Source: Phycisphaerae bacterium (lineage in GTDB: Bacteria; Planctomycetota; Phycisphaerae; Sedimentisphaerales; Anaerobacaceae). Taken from it: DNA of 32,543 bases. A program made the position numbers and the translations under genes. Where the stretch lies: NCBI GenBank assembly GCA_026386805.1, contig JAPLMX010000132.1, forward strand, positions 1-32,543, in the 5' to 3' direction. Under the pieces are notes generated by a model that saw nothing but the letters and a program-made list of their open reading frames with translations, was not told the origin of the DNA and made no database searches. Shown piece after piece: positions 1-7,638 of the stretch (positions are counted from its first letter, which is position 1; each line of letters opens with the position of its first letter).

Positions 1-1
1 A

Positions 2-33
2 AGCCCAAAAATGTTGAACTGATAAGTTGGGCT
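2..33. repeat. Short inverted repeat at window start
   Basis: AGCCCAA (2-8) pairs with TTGGGCT (27-33), giving a 7-bp stem with an 18-base loop just before the IS66 remnant. It could be a weak terminator of a gene left of the window or part of the insertion-sequence end. No T-run follows, so its role is undecided. Confidence 0.35.
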
Positions 34-34
34 A

Positions 35-943
35 TTGCGCCCGCCTCCAAGACCGCGTATGTTCCGCGTAAGGAATGCAAAGACCGCGGAACCATTGGCG
101 ATTCACGGAATCCGGTTAGGGCCGGAGCTGACCGCAGAACAAGCCAAGGCCCTTTTCGCCTTGGGCGAGCAAGCCGTGGTCTTTGCCTTGCTCGCGCAAG
201 CCAAGATCCTCGCCGACCGCAACGGGGACCGATCTCCCCCGAGCCGTCGGGAGGACCCGTCCTGTCCTTCCGGCCAGAAAGCTCCCCACGAGAAGCCGGA
301 GAAAAAAGGCCGGAAGAAGAAGCCGGGTTGCACGCCGGGTCATGAAGGCCACTGTCGCGCGCAACCGGATCACATGGACCGCGCGGTACCGCACCGCGAA
401 TCCCACTGCCCGGATGGCGGGGGCAAGCTCACGAAGTGCCACGTCTCCCGCCAACGGTATATCGAAGACCTCTCGCAAGAGGTCCACGTCGAAGTCACCG
501 AGCACACGATCCCTCGGGACGGGTGTCCGCGTTGCCGCCAGAGGGTGGAGCCGAAGGTGCCGGAGGCGTTGCCGAACGCCACGATCGGCAACCGCCTGTT
601 GGGGATGAGCGCGAGGGAGTGGACCACCCGCGAAGCCCGGCGTTTGGTCAAGCGTCTGCGCCGCCAGCAGCAGGAACTGTTCACCTTTGTGCGGGAGCAC
701 CAAGTGCCCTTCGAAAACAACTTTGCCGAGCGGATCATCCGGCGGGCGGTGATCCTGCGAAAGAACAGCTTCAACAACCGCAGCGACAAAGGGGCGTCAA
801 CCCAGGCGATCCTCAGGCGCGTCTTCACCACGCTCAAACAACGCGGCCTCCATCCGATCAAGATCGTTGAGCAAGCCCTGCGGATATACATCACAATGGG
901 AAAGCTCCCCGCTCTCAAGGACTTCACTCCCGCCCAACCCTAA
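35..943 (+). pseudogene. IS66-family transposase, internally deleted
   Basis: The reading frame encodes about 302 residues from a TTG at 35, or about 294 from an ATG at 59. The N-terminal half has the basic linker with PGHEGH (residues ~100-106) and the cysteine-rich zinc-binding region typical of IS66 TnpC, ending at the conserved NATIGNRLL (~181-189). The frame then jumps directly to the C-terminal part, where FENNFAERIIRRAV (~223-236) carries the catalytic glutamate and RSDKGA and the C-terminal helices follow. The central RNase-H-like region with the two catalytic aspartates, roughly 200 residues in full-length members, is missing without a frameshift. One zinc-finger cysteine also appears changed to glycine (HCPDGGGKL, where HCPDCGGKL is usual). 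The protein should therefore be inactive. Terminal inverted repeats and the partner genes tnpA and tnpB are not visible. Confidence 0.85.
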
Positions 944-952
944 AGTCTTACC

Positions 953-1126
953 ATGACGCGCCTCTGGCTCGTGAAGAACCTGGGGATCGTCAAGTTCCAC
1001 AGGGTCAATGCGAGCCCTGCCAACTACCTTGGCTGCATCTTCACCTGTCGGTGCGATGACAATCTGGCGTTGATGAATACTCCGGCGGAATTGGTTTCGG
1101 CCATCGTCGACGGCAAGCGGTACTGA
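953..1126 (+). CDS. Short ORF of unknown function (doubtful)
   Basis: An open frame of 57 residues starts at ATG 953, ten bases after the IS66 remnant, and ends at TGA 1124-1126. The peptide begins MTRLWLVKNLGIV and contains a CIFTCRC cluster. No family is recognised and there is no convincing ribosome-binding site. It may be the tail of a gene broken by the IS66 insertion, or chance. It is the only candidate gene in the 200 bases between the IS66 remnant and birA. Confidence 0.2.
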   Translation: MTRLWLVKNLGIVKFHRVNASPANYLGCIFTCRCDDNLALMNTPAELVSAIVDGKRY

Positions 1127-1145
1127 TCGTTCCCGTCGGGATCAA

Positions 1146-1985
1146 TCATTTGACGATATGGGTGTGGGCGGCGTCGAACATGCGGACCCCGCCGCGGTCG
1201 AGCTGGAGGATCAGGCCCTTTTCCGGGTCCACGCCGATGCAGTTGCCGGTGAAACGCCGCTTGTTGTAGGACAGGGTGACGCGCTGGCCGAGTTGCGTGC
1301 TCAGGCAGCTCCAGGTGTCGATGACCTGCTGGCCGTTTCGCTCGGCGACCCGGAGCCAGTGATCGAGGGACGTGAGAACCCTCTTGGCCACGGTCACACG
1401 CTGGCACCGGGTCCCGCTGACCAAGTCCAGACTCGTGGCCATCGTCTGCAAATCCGGCGGAAAGCTGTCCGGCGTCTGGTGGCAATTGATGCCGATGCCG
1501 ATAACGTGGATTCCAGAGGACGGATGACGGACGACGGATGACGGCGCTGTCCTCTGCCCTCTGTCCTCCGTCCTCTGGCCTTTTGATTCCAGGAGGATAC
1601 CGGCGACCTTCTTGCCGTCGAGCAGGATGTCGTTCGGCCACTTGATCCCGGCCCGGCGGCCCCCGACCTGTCCAATCGCCTCCGCCACGCTTACCGCACA
1701 CGTCAGGGACAGCAACTCGCTGCTGACGCTGCAATCCACCAGGGCAATGGAGAACAGCAGGCTCTCTTCCCGACCGCCGTGCCATTGGGCTCCGGTGCGG
1801 CCGCGGCCGGCCGTCTGCTCCTCGGCGAAGACCACGAGGCCACTGTTGTCGGGATTGCGGGCGTACTCAACGGCGACGTCGTTGGTGCTCGACGTGCGGT
1901 CGTAAACGAGCACCTTGGCACCGATTCGCTTTGTCTTGAGGTTGGCTCGGATGAGGTCCGGGTTGAGCCGGTCGTCCATCGTCAT
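1146..1985 (-). CDS. birA: Biotin--[acetyl-CoA carboxylase] ligase, catalytic-only (class I) BirA
   Basis: The enzyme joins biotin, via biotinyl-5'-AMP, to the lysine of biotin carboxyl carrier protein in the cytosol. About 279 residues follow from ATG 1985; ATG 1979 is an alternative. A longer frame back to 2057 would be translated from a palindromic intergenic repeat and is not favoured. Visible motifs are the biotin-binding GRGRTG (~60-65), KWPNDI (~115-120) and GIGIN (~163-167), with a C-terminal SH3-like region. There is no N-terminal winged helix, so it should be a ligase but not a repressor. Oddity: residues ~136-158, just before the GIGIN strand, form a low-complexity QRTEDRGQRT...VVRHPSSG tract encoded by a 66-base palindromic repeat (1513-1578) inserted in frame. 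The tract falls between LLESK and IHVIGIGIN, where family members normally have a short loop. It lies downstream of nadC in the same orientation. Confidence 0.92.
   Translation of the reverse strand: MTMDDRLNPDLIRANLKTKRIGAKVLVYDRTSSTNDVAVEYARNPDNSGLVVFAEEQTAGRGRTGAQWHGGREESLLFSIALVDCSVSSELLSLTCAVSVAEAIGQVGGRRAGIKWPNDILLDGKKVAGILLESKGQRTEDRGQRTAPSSVVRHPSSGIHVIGIGINCHQTPDSFPPDLQTMATSLDLVSGTRCQRVTVAKRVLTSLDHWLRVAERNGQQVIDTWSCLSTQLGQRVTLSYNKRRFTGNCIGVDPEKGLILQLDRGGVRMFDAAHTHIVK
1513..1578. repeat. Palindromic repeat element inserted in birA
   Basis: CCAGAGGACGGA (1513-1524) is the exact reverse complement of TCCGTCCTCTGG (1567-1578), which makes 12-base terminal inverted repeats around a GGATGACGGACGACGGATGA-like core. 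The element is 66 bases, exactly 22 codons, and keeps the birA frame open. The string GATTCCAG occurs at 1509-1516 and again at 1585-1592, flanking the element. That is compatible with a target-site duplication or a slippage product. Confidence 0.8.
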
Positions 1986-2019
1986 GTGTTGCGTCCGCGC
2001 GTCTGGCACGGCCCTCCCA

Positions 2020-2072
2020 CGTGGCGAGGGCTTCCAGTCCTTAGAAAACAAGGCCAAGATGGCCTCGCCACG
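2020..2072. repeat. Hairpin element between nadC and birA
   Basis: CGTGGCGAGG (2020-2029) pairs exactly with CCTCGCCACG (2063-2072). Inside, GGCCA-AGA-TGGCC (2052-2064) forms a second small stem. The element begins three bases beyond the nadC stop codon and ends 35 bases before the birA start, so in RNA it could act as a processing or attenuation hairpin. No T-run supports a classical terminator. Confidence 0.7.
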
Positions 2073-2075
2073 AGT

Positions 2076-2954
2076 TTACCTATCGAGACCGATATCCACG
2101 GCGGCCGCCGAATGGGTAATGGCGCCAACCGCGATTCGGTCCACGCCGCACTGGGCGATCTCCGAGACATTGTTCAACGTGATATTGCCGGAGGCTTCCA
2201 GCAGCGGCCTCTTGTTCTTGCCGCACATCGCGTCGCGCATCTCGACGGCATGCTTGAGCTGCCACTGGCCCATATTGTCCAGCAGGACGATGTCGATGCC
2301 GCGGATCGTCAGGACGTGGTTCAACTGGTCGTCCACGTGGTCCACCTCGACCGCCACAAACTGCAGTTTCTTGACTTTCTTGGCCTTCGCGACAAGCTGC
2401 TGCAGCCTTTCCGCGAAGTCGTTGCCGAGCTCGGCCAGATGGTTATCCTTGACCAGGACGCCGTCGTAGAGGCCGATGCGGTGATTGTACCCGCCGCCGC
2501 AGCGCACGGCGTATTTCTCCAAGAGCCGCCAACCGGGCAGCGTCTTTCGCGTGTCGTAGATCTTCGCCTTGGTCCCCTTGACGGCCCGGACGTATCGGCT
2601 CGTCGTTGTGGCGATGCCGCTGAGCCGCTGGAGAAAGTTCAGCATTACCCGCTCCACGCTGAGCATCGAGCGCAGAGGCCCTTCGATGGTCGCCAGCTTG
2701 TTTCCGACGTGGGCCGGCTGGCCGTCTTTGAAATAGGCCGTCATCTTCAGCCGCTTATCGTATTGCCTGAAAATCTCCCTCACGACCGGCAACCCGGCCA
2801 CCACGATCTCCTCTCGCGAGACCACCATCGCCTTGGCTCGCGTGCCATCCTCAAACAGAAGATTCGTTGTCACGTCGCCGCGGCCGAGGTCTTCCTCCAT
2901 GGCCATGCGAATTAGCGGCCGCACCTGCTTGATATCCAGATCCAGTTTCTTCAT
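2076..2954 (-). CDS. nadC: Nicotinate-nucleotide pyrophosphorylase (carboxylating), quinolinate phosphoribosyltransferase
   Basis: It converts quinolinate and PRPP to nicotinate mononucleotide and CO2, the step that feeds de novo NAD synthesis. From ATG 2954 it encodes 292 residues, the usual family length; a weak TAGGAG lies about 14 bases upstream. Visible landmarks are EEDLGRGDVTT (~20-30), ERVMLNFLQRLSGIAT (~101-116), the substrate-binding DTRKTLPGWR (~134-143), GGGYNHRIGLYDGVLVKDNH (~153-172), the EVDHVD strand, LLDNM, and EASGNI with GVDRIAVGAITHS near the C-terminus. An open frame continues another 85 codons upstream, but its sequence is arginine-rich, crosses a palindromic repeat and is not part of the family. 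No nadA or nadB is in view. birA follows in the same direction. Confidence 0.95.
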   Translation of the reverse strand: MKKLDLDIKQVRPLIRMAMEEDLGRGDVTTNLLFEDGTRAKAMVVSREEIVVAGLPVVREIFRQYDKRLKMTAYFKDGQPAHVGNKLATIEGPLRSMLSVERVMLNFLQRLSGIATTTSRYVRAVKGTKAKIYDTRKTLPGWRLLEKYAVRCGGGYNHRIGLYDGVLVKDNHLAELGNDFAERLQQLVAKAKKVKKLQFVAVEVDHVDDQLNHVLTIRGIDIVLLDNMGQWQLKHAVEMRDAMCGKNKRPLLEASGNITLNNVSEIAQCGVDRIAVGAITHSAAAVDIGLDR

Positions 2955-3127
2955 CGAATGATTCCAACTCCTAAACGAACTACTATTCTCCCCTGCATCG
3001 GGTCCTTGGTCGGACTCGTCTGCAGTATTTTGGCCAAACCGTCGTGGACGGTCGCATCGCCAGGACCGACCCCCGTCCCACCTGAGACTGTCCCGATGTG
3101 TTTCCAGTGAACTGACCGGCCGGGTGC

Positions 3128-3194
3128 CATGTCTACGCTTGCGTAGACATGCTCTATCCGATAGGTTCCACATGCTTACGCAACCGTAAGCATG
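3128..3194. repeat. Pair of palindromes upstream of nadC, downstream of uvrB
   Basis: CATGTCTACGC (3128-3138) pairs with GCGTAGACATG (3141-3151) across a 2-base centre. Twenty bases on, CATGCTTACG (3171-3180) pairs with CGTAAGCATG (3185-3194) across CAAC. The two palindromes resemble each other (CATGnnTACG...CGTAnnCATG), so they look like a degenerate tandem unit of one dispersed REP-like family. They occupy the 277-base gap between the uvrB stop and the nadC start. Confidence 0.8.
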
Positions 3195-3231
3195 GCCCCC
3201 AAAGCACACGGCTTCTCACACGTTCGGACGC

Positions 3232-5271
3232 TCAGGGCTTGGCCCCTCGGCGGCCCTGGGTCTTCCGGGCCACGTCCTTCTTCGTCCGGCTGCTGGCGAT
3301 CAGCTCGGGCAGCTCCTTCAATTCCTGCAATTGGTCCCGCAAGGCGGCGGCCCGCTCGAAATCGAGGGCTTCGGCGGCTTCGAACATCTCCCGCTCGACT
3401 TGGGCAGCCATCTCGACCTTGTCGTACTCGGTTTCATCCAGTCGGATGGCCTCGCGGGCGACATGTTCCGCCTTGATCTGCTCGGTGAGGCTCTTGCGAA
3501 TCTCCTTGCGGATCGTCTCAGGCGTGATCCCATGCTCCTGGTTGTACGCCAGTTGAATTGTACGGCGGCGGTCGGTTTCGTCAATGGCTTTCTTCATGGA
3601 GTCGGTGACGATGTCGGCGTACATGAAGACCGTGGCGTTGACGTTGCGGGCGGTTCGCCCGATCGTCTGGATCAGGGAGGTTTGGCTGCGCAGGAAGCCC
3701 TCTTTGTCCGCGTCGAGAATCGCGACGCAGGAGACCTCCGGCAGGTCGAGGCCCTCGCGCAGCAGGTTGACGCCGATCAGCACGTCGAACTCGCCCAGCC
3801 GCAGTTCGCGGAGGATCTCGATCCGTTCGAGCGTTTCGATCTCGCTGTGCAAGTATCGGCAGCGGAAGCCCCGCTTGGTCACGTAGTCCGCGAGTTGCTC
3901 GGCCATTCGCTTGGTCAGAGTGGTGACCAGGACCCGCTCCTTGACCGCCGCCCGCTTTGCGATCTCGCCGAGAAGATGCTGCACCTGGTTGCCCGCCGGG
4001 AAGACGAAAATCTCCGGATCGATCAGCCCGGTTGGCCGGATAATCTGCTCGACCACCTCGTTGTCGCATTTGGCCAGTTCGTAGGGCGCAGGCGTCGCCG
4101 AGACGAAGACCACCTGGTTCCAGCTCTCCTGAAACTCCTCGAATCGCAATGGCCGGTTGTCCAGGGCACTGGGCAGTCTAAAGCCGTGCTCGACCAGAAC
4201 CTCCTTGCGGCTGCGGTCGCCGGCCCACATCGCCCGCACCTGCGGCAGCGTCACGTGCGATTCGTCGATGATCAGCAGGAAGTCCTTGGGGAAGTAGTCA
4301 ATGAGCGTGTACGGCCGTGCCCCGGCCGGCAGACCCGCCAAATGCCGGGAGTAGTTCTCGATTCCGCTGCAATAGCCGATCTCCTCGATCATCTCGAGGT
4401 CGTACATCGTCCGCGCCTGGAGCCGCTGGGCTTCGAGCAGCTTGCCCTCGCTGTGGAACTGGCTCAGCCGCGATTCAAGCTCGGCCTTGATGCCCTCGGC
4501 CGCCGCGGCAATCCTCTCGCCAGCTATCACGTAATGCTGGGCTGGGTAGATGAACACTTGGCTCTCGAAGGCCAACGTCTCGGCGGACGTCGGGTTGATG
4601 TAGCTGATCTTCTCGATCATGTCGCCGAAGAACTCGATCCGGATGGCGAACGACTCGTATGACGGATGCAGTTCCACCACGTCGCCTCGGACGCGGAACT
4701 TGCCCCGCTGGAAGTCGATATCGTTGCGGGTGTACTGGATGTCGGCTAATCGGCCGAGCAGGGTGTTCCGCTCGCAGGTGGCGCCGACCCGCAGGGCGAC
4801 CATGCTGGCCTTGTAGTCCTCCGGCGAACCCAACCCGAAGATGCACGATACCGACGCCACGACGATGCAGTCGCGCCGGGATGACAGGCTCATCGTGGTC
4901 GAGAGTCGCAGCCGGTCCAGGTCCGAGTTGCGGGAGGCGTCCTTCTCGATGTAGATATCGCGCTGCGGGATATACGCTTCCGGCTGGTAGTAGTCGTAGT
5001 AGCTGACGAAGTACTCGACCGCGTTCTGGGGGAACAGCTCCTTGAACTCCTCGTAAAGCTGGGCAGCCAGCGTCTTATTATGCGAGATGACCAGCACGGG
5101 CCGGTCGAACTGGGCGATGACGTTGGCCATCGTGAAGGTCTTTCCACTGCCGGTCACGCCCATCAAGGTCTGGAACTTCTTGCCCTCGCGCAGACCTTGC
5201 GTCAGTCGCTCGATGGCCTGCGGCTGGTCGCCCGAAGGCTGAAACTGGCTGTTCAGCTTGAATATACTCAT
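3232..5271 (-). CDS. uvrB: UvrABC excinuclease subunit B
   Basis: UvrB is the DNA-damage-verifying helicase-like subunit of nucleotide excision repair; it is loaded by UvrA and directs UvrC incision. The 679 residues from ATG 5271 are the normal length. The Walker A motif GVTGSGKT is at ~38-45. The aromatic-rich damage-probing beta-hairpin [20 protein letters not shown] is near residue 92. Further landmarks are the DESH helicase motif with downstream SATPAPYE, and the late helicase motifs [15 protein letters not shown] and QTIGRTARN. The C-terminal UVR domain ([26 protein letters not shown]) would bind UvrC. The start is preceded only by a weak purine run. No uvrA or uvrC is present, which is normal. 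A long open frame on the opposite strand inside this gene is a GC-rich shadow. Confidence 0.97.
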   Translation of the reverse strand: MSIFKLNSQFQPSGDQPQAIERLTQGLREGKKFQTLMGVTGSGKTFTMANVIAQFDRPVLVISHNKTLAAQLYEEFKELFPQNAVEYFVSYYDYYQPEAYIPQRDIYIEKDASRNSDLDRLRLSTTMSLSSRRDCIVVASVSCIFGLGSPEDYKASMVALRVGATCERNTLLGRLADIQYTRNDIDFQRGKFRVRGDVVELHPSYESFAIRIEFFGDMIEKISYINPTSAETLAFESQVFIYPAQHYVIAGERIAAAAEGIKAELESRLSQFHSEGKLLEAQRLQARTMYDLEMIEEIGYCSGIENYSRHLAGLPAGARPYTLIDYFPKDFLLIIDESHVTLPQVRAMWAGDRSRKEVLVEHGFRLPSALDNRPLRFEEFQESWNQVVFVSATPAPYELAKCDNEVVEQIIRPTGLIDPEIFVFPAGNQVQHLLGEIAKRAAVKERVLVTTLTKRMAEQLADYVTKRGFRCRYLHSEIETLERIEILRELRLGEFDVLIGVNLLREGLDLPEVSCVAILDADKEGFLRSQTSLIQTIGRTARNVNATVFMYADIVTDSMKKAIDETDRRRTIQLAYNQEHGITPETIRKEIRKSLTEQIKAEHVAREAIRLDETEYDKVEMAAQVEREMFEAAEALDFERAAALRDQLQELKELPELIASSRTKKDVARKTQGRRGAKP

Positions 5272-5566
5272 TTCTCGTTCGCTGTGAATCCCACTGCCAA
5301 GCGGGTTCTAAACCCTTGCTCCTGCTGCTCTTACGCCTCTCCTGCGGTAGCACCGTCATACTCTATATGGTGCAAGAGCAGGGCTTGTTTGCGTGGCATT
5401 CACGAGCCGACATCCTACGTCCTGCGAGTGAGAAAGGCAATGGGCACGCGAAGCGGGAGAAACTCGGAACAAGTTCAAAGGACCGAAATCCGGAATTCAA
5501 GGCGAGACATCGACCGGCGACAGCGTGTTGATCCTTCGAATTTCGGATTTCCGCCGCCTCGGCGGC
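5272..5566. other. Intergenic stretch with short repeat debris
   Basis: No gene is supported here. The stretch contains ACCGAAATCCGGAATTC (from about 5483), TTCGAATTTCGGATTTCC (from about 5535) and a GC hairpin CCGCCG-CCT-CGGCGG (5551-5565) that touches the stop codon of the M14 peptidase gene. A closely related arrangement (GAAATTCGAAATCCGAAA followed by TCCGCC-AGA-GGCGGA) recurs at 7345-7386, so this is probably a dispersed repeat family. The uvrB promoter should lie in the part near 5280-5400 but was not identified. Confidence 0.5.
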
Positions 5567-6361
5567 TTATGGCGCGCGGTCCGGGTACAGGACGGCCGCC
5601 ATCAGGGCCTTGCCGTATTTTTGCCATAGGGCCGAATCGCCCATTTTTGCCGCTTCGGGGGGCAGTTCCAGTGTGATCGTCGGGATGCCGAGGGTCTCGC
5701 CGGTGTAGGAGCCGAGCGAACCAGGCTTGGCACCGAGCTTCTTGACCGCCAAGTCGCAATCCTGGGCCATGCGGGCCGCGATGGCCTGCCCGGGACCGTC
5801 GTAGTCGATGCAGTTCAACGGCTGATGGATGCTGACGATCCGGCTGGGAGCATATTCCTTGATCAGCGACTGCAGGGCCTGCGACTCCGGCTCCGTCAGC
5901 GGCCGAAGCCCGTTGGTCCCGTTGTCCACCCGGTTAGCCGTCTCGAAATTGCGGTTCAGATCAATGCCGTGTGCGTTGTCGCGAGTCCGCGCGGCGGCTC
6001 CATCCGGGTTGGCGGTCGACAGCAGCACGACACGCCGGCCCTCCACCAGTTGCGGGTTATCCTGTAAATGCTTCGCCAACTGGTCCACCAGCAAAGTGCC
6101 GGCCGGCTCATCCCCGTGGATCGTGCCCATGATCAGCGCAGTATCGGTGCCCTGACCGGCGATCTGGACCAGGATCGGCCGGCCCTGGACCGAGCGGCCG
6201 ATCAGATGTTGTCTCGGCAATGTCTGGGCCGGCGGCAGTACCACCCGGTGTTGCTCGCCGGTGATGCGGGGCTTCGGCTCCTGCTCATAACAGCCGGCCA
6301 AACCCAACAGGACCGTGGCCAAAAGCGTGATTCGTCCGACGAGAGACCATTTCCAATCCAT
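5567..6361 (-). CDS. M14-family zinc carboxypeptidase-like lipoprotein (MpaA-like murein peptide amidase)
   Basis: This is a predicted zinc peptidase of the M14 fold, of the short type that includes murein-peptide amidase MpaA and succinylglutamate-desuccinylase-like enzymes. The 264 residues start at ATG 6361, preceded by GAAGGATGG; a TTG two codons earlier is less likely. Residues 1-23 are a signal sequence ending in LAGC, so Cys24 should be lipidated. Zinc ligands visible are His82 and Glu85 in IHGDEPAG and His179 in VSIHQP. DLNRNF (134-139) is the substrate-carboxylate region and Glu232 in ITLELPPE is the likely catalytic glutamate. A role in trimming peptidoglycan peptides at the outer face of the cell membrane or in the periplasm is inferred. 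A different carboxypeptidase substrate is possible. Confidence 0.8.
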   Translation of the reverse strand: MDWKWSLVGRITLLATVLLGLAGCYEQEPKPRITGEQHRVVLPPAQTLPRQHLIGRSVQGRPILVQIAGQGTDTALIMGTIHGDEPAGTLLVDQLAKHLQDNPQLVEGRRVVLLSTANPDGAAARTRDNAHGIDLNRNFETANRVDNGTNGLRPLTEPESQALQSLIKEYAPSRIVSIHQPLNCIDYDGPGQAIAARMAQDCDLAVKKLGAKPGSLGSYTGETLGIPTITLELPPEAAKMGDSALWQKYGKALMAAVLYPDRAP

Positions 6362-6522
6362 AGGCAACCATCCTTCAACCGATATCCATAAGGACTGTGG
6401 AGTATAAACACGCTCGGCTCACAATGCAATAGGTGACAGCGGAGAGTGGGAAAAATGCAGAAACTTGGTCCCTCGGCCGATGAAACAACGGGCAGGGGCC
6501 GTTCGTAACTTGTGGTAACTTG

Positions 6523-6543
6523 TAGGATGGGCTTTAGCCCATG
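6523..6543 (+). repeat. Dispersed palindromic repeat, copy 1
   Basis: This 21-base unit contains the palindrome ATGGGCT-TT-AGCCCAT (6527-6542) preceded by TAGG. Its exact reverse complement is present at 24642-24662, eighteen kilobases away. A half-copy (GCATGGGCT) follows at 6574-6582. The 289 bases between the M14 peptidase and the next gene hold this element and the hairpin at 6593-6618 but no supported gene. Confidence 0.85.
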
Positions 6544-6592
6544 CTGCTCCTGTCCGGCCATGCCCAAATGATGCGCATGGGCTGAAGGGGTC

Positions 6593-6618
6593 CCCAATCG
6601 CGGTATTTCGCGATTGGG
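6593..6618. promoter_or_regulatory. Perfect 10-bp hairpin upstream of the hypothetical membrane protein gene
   Basis: CCCAATCGCG (6593-6602) pairs exactly with CGCGATTGGG (6609-6618) around the loop GTATTT. It ends 32 bases before the ATG at 6651, so it would lie in the leader RNA of that gene. It may be a regulatory leader hairpin or simply part of the adjacent repeat. Confidence 0.55.
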
Positions 6619-6650
6619 AGCCCAAGTCCATCCTGCAAAGGCAGGGACCT

Positions 6651-7331
6651 ATGGCATACACGCGTGGAAAAACACGGCTTTTCTCGTACGGCGTGGTGGC
6701 GGTGGTCGTCGCCGTAGCGACCTATGTGGGGCCCGGACTCTACCGCAACGCGATGACGATCCACGAGCTGCTCACCGAGAACCGCCGGCTCAAGCAGGCC
6801 ATCAGCAATCTGACCGACGAGGACCAGATCGGCTACGCCAAGGTCCTCTCGCAGCGGACCGAGAACGGTCGCCAGTTGACGACGATTCGCTTCGTCGAGA
6901 CCGCCCGCGACGACAAGACCAAGATCATCCTCCAGAAGGAGTGCACCGTCGAGGGGGACGTCATCCATTTCGACGCCCTGATCGTCAAGTTCGAGGACAA
7001 GATGGTCATGGACGGCAAGTCCCGGGCCTTGTACCTCTGGCGTCGTATCTACGGCGAGACGATGTCGCCCCAGGACGGCTGCCCGATCGAGGAACCCGGG
7101 GCCGAGCCCAAGAGATACAACGGCTTGCTCCAGGCGCTGCCCGTTGTCCACCAACAGCTTTTCTGGTCCAGCATCTGGGACTTGGCCAACGACCCCCAGA
7201 AGCTCCGCCAGTACGGCATCAAAGCCATCTACGGCAGCGTGGTCTACAACCAGTTCCGGCCGGGCCTGATCTACGTCTTCAAGATCAGCCCCGTCGGCCA
7301 CCTCTACCCGGAAGTCGTGCCGGATATGTAG
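6651..7331 (+). CDS. Membrane-anchored hypothetical protein
   Basis: Function unknown. The 226-residue protein starts at ATG 6651; the leader has GGCAGGGACCT just upstream. It has a short basic N-terminus, one strongly hydrophobic segment (LFSYGVVAVVVAVATYVGPGLY, broken by residues ~10-31) acting as an uncleaved anchor, and then a short coiled-coil-like heptad stretch (IHELLTENRRLKQAISNL, ~37-54). A mixed alpha/beta soluble domain follows with no recognised enzyme motif. The N-in topology from the positive residues puts the soluble domain outside the cytoplasm. The C-terminal part contains an FWSSIWDLANDPQKLRQYGIKAIYGSVVY segment (~168-197) that looks like a well-conserved core. It stands alone between two repeat-bearing gaps. 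Related proteins of this architecture occur as conserved hypotheticals in planctomycetes; that is recollection, not a search result. Confidence 0.75.
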   Translation: MAYTRGKTRLFSYGVVAVVVAVATYVGPGLYRNAMTIHELLTENRRLKQAISNLTDEDQIGYAKVLSQRTENGRQLTTIRFVETARDDKTKIILQKECTVEGDVIHFDALIVKFEDKMVMDGKSRALYLWRRIYGETMSPQDGCPIEEPGAEPKRYNGLLQALPVVHQQLFWSSIWDLANDPQKLRQYGIKAIYGSVVYNQFRPGLIYVFKISPVGHLYPEVVPDM

Positions 7332-7638
7332 CCGCATGGCGGCGGAAATTCGAAATCCGAAACCCGACAACTCCGCCAGAGGCGGACGCCTGTTACCCCG
7401 TGTCGTCCGCCGTGCCGTTGCCCCCGCTGTATTGGCCCGCAGCGCCGGAGACGATGGTCAAGAAGAGAGCGGCTGCCGCGTCAAATAAGCATTTCGAATG
7501 ACGGCAACATCAATGACATGCATCAGCGGCTCCATTCGTCCGGTGGCGGTCTTGCGTGAGGTTTGTGCATTGACGGCCTGGAGGCGGCCCGGTACTCTAC
7601 TGGACATAGGGCCGTGATGGTTCAGGGATGGTTGGCTA
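7332..7638. other. Intergenic stretch with repeat fragment
   Basis: No gene is supported. At 7345-7386 the string GAAATTCGAAATCCGAAA is followed by the hairpin TCCGCC-AGA-GGCGGA (7372-7386), which mirrors the elements at 5535-5565. The remainder shows no clear hairpin or promoter, although the lhgO promoter should lie here. Confidence 0.45.

Noticed and set aside
1779..2915. 378-codon plus-strand frame over birA and nadC
   Set aside because: It crosses two real minus-strand genes and a palindromic repeat and has no recognisable domain.
3331..4662. 443-codon open frame on the plus strand inside uvrB
   Set aside because: It is exactly antisense to the conserved UvrB helicase sequence, has no family resemblance, and such frames are expected in GC-rich genes.
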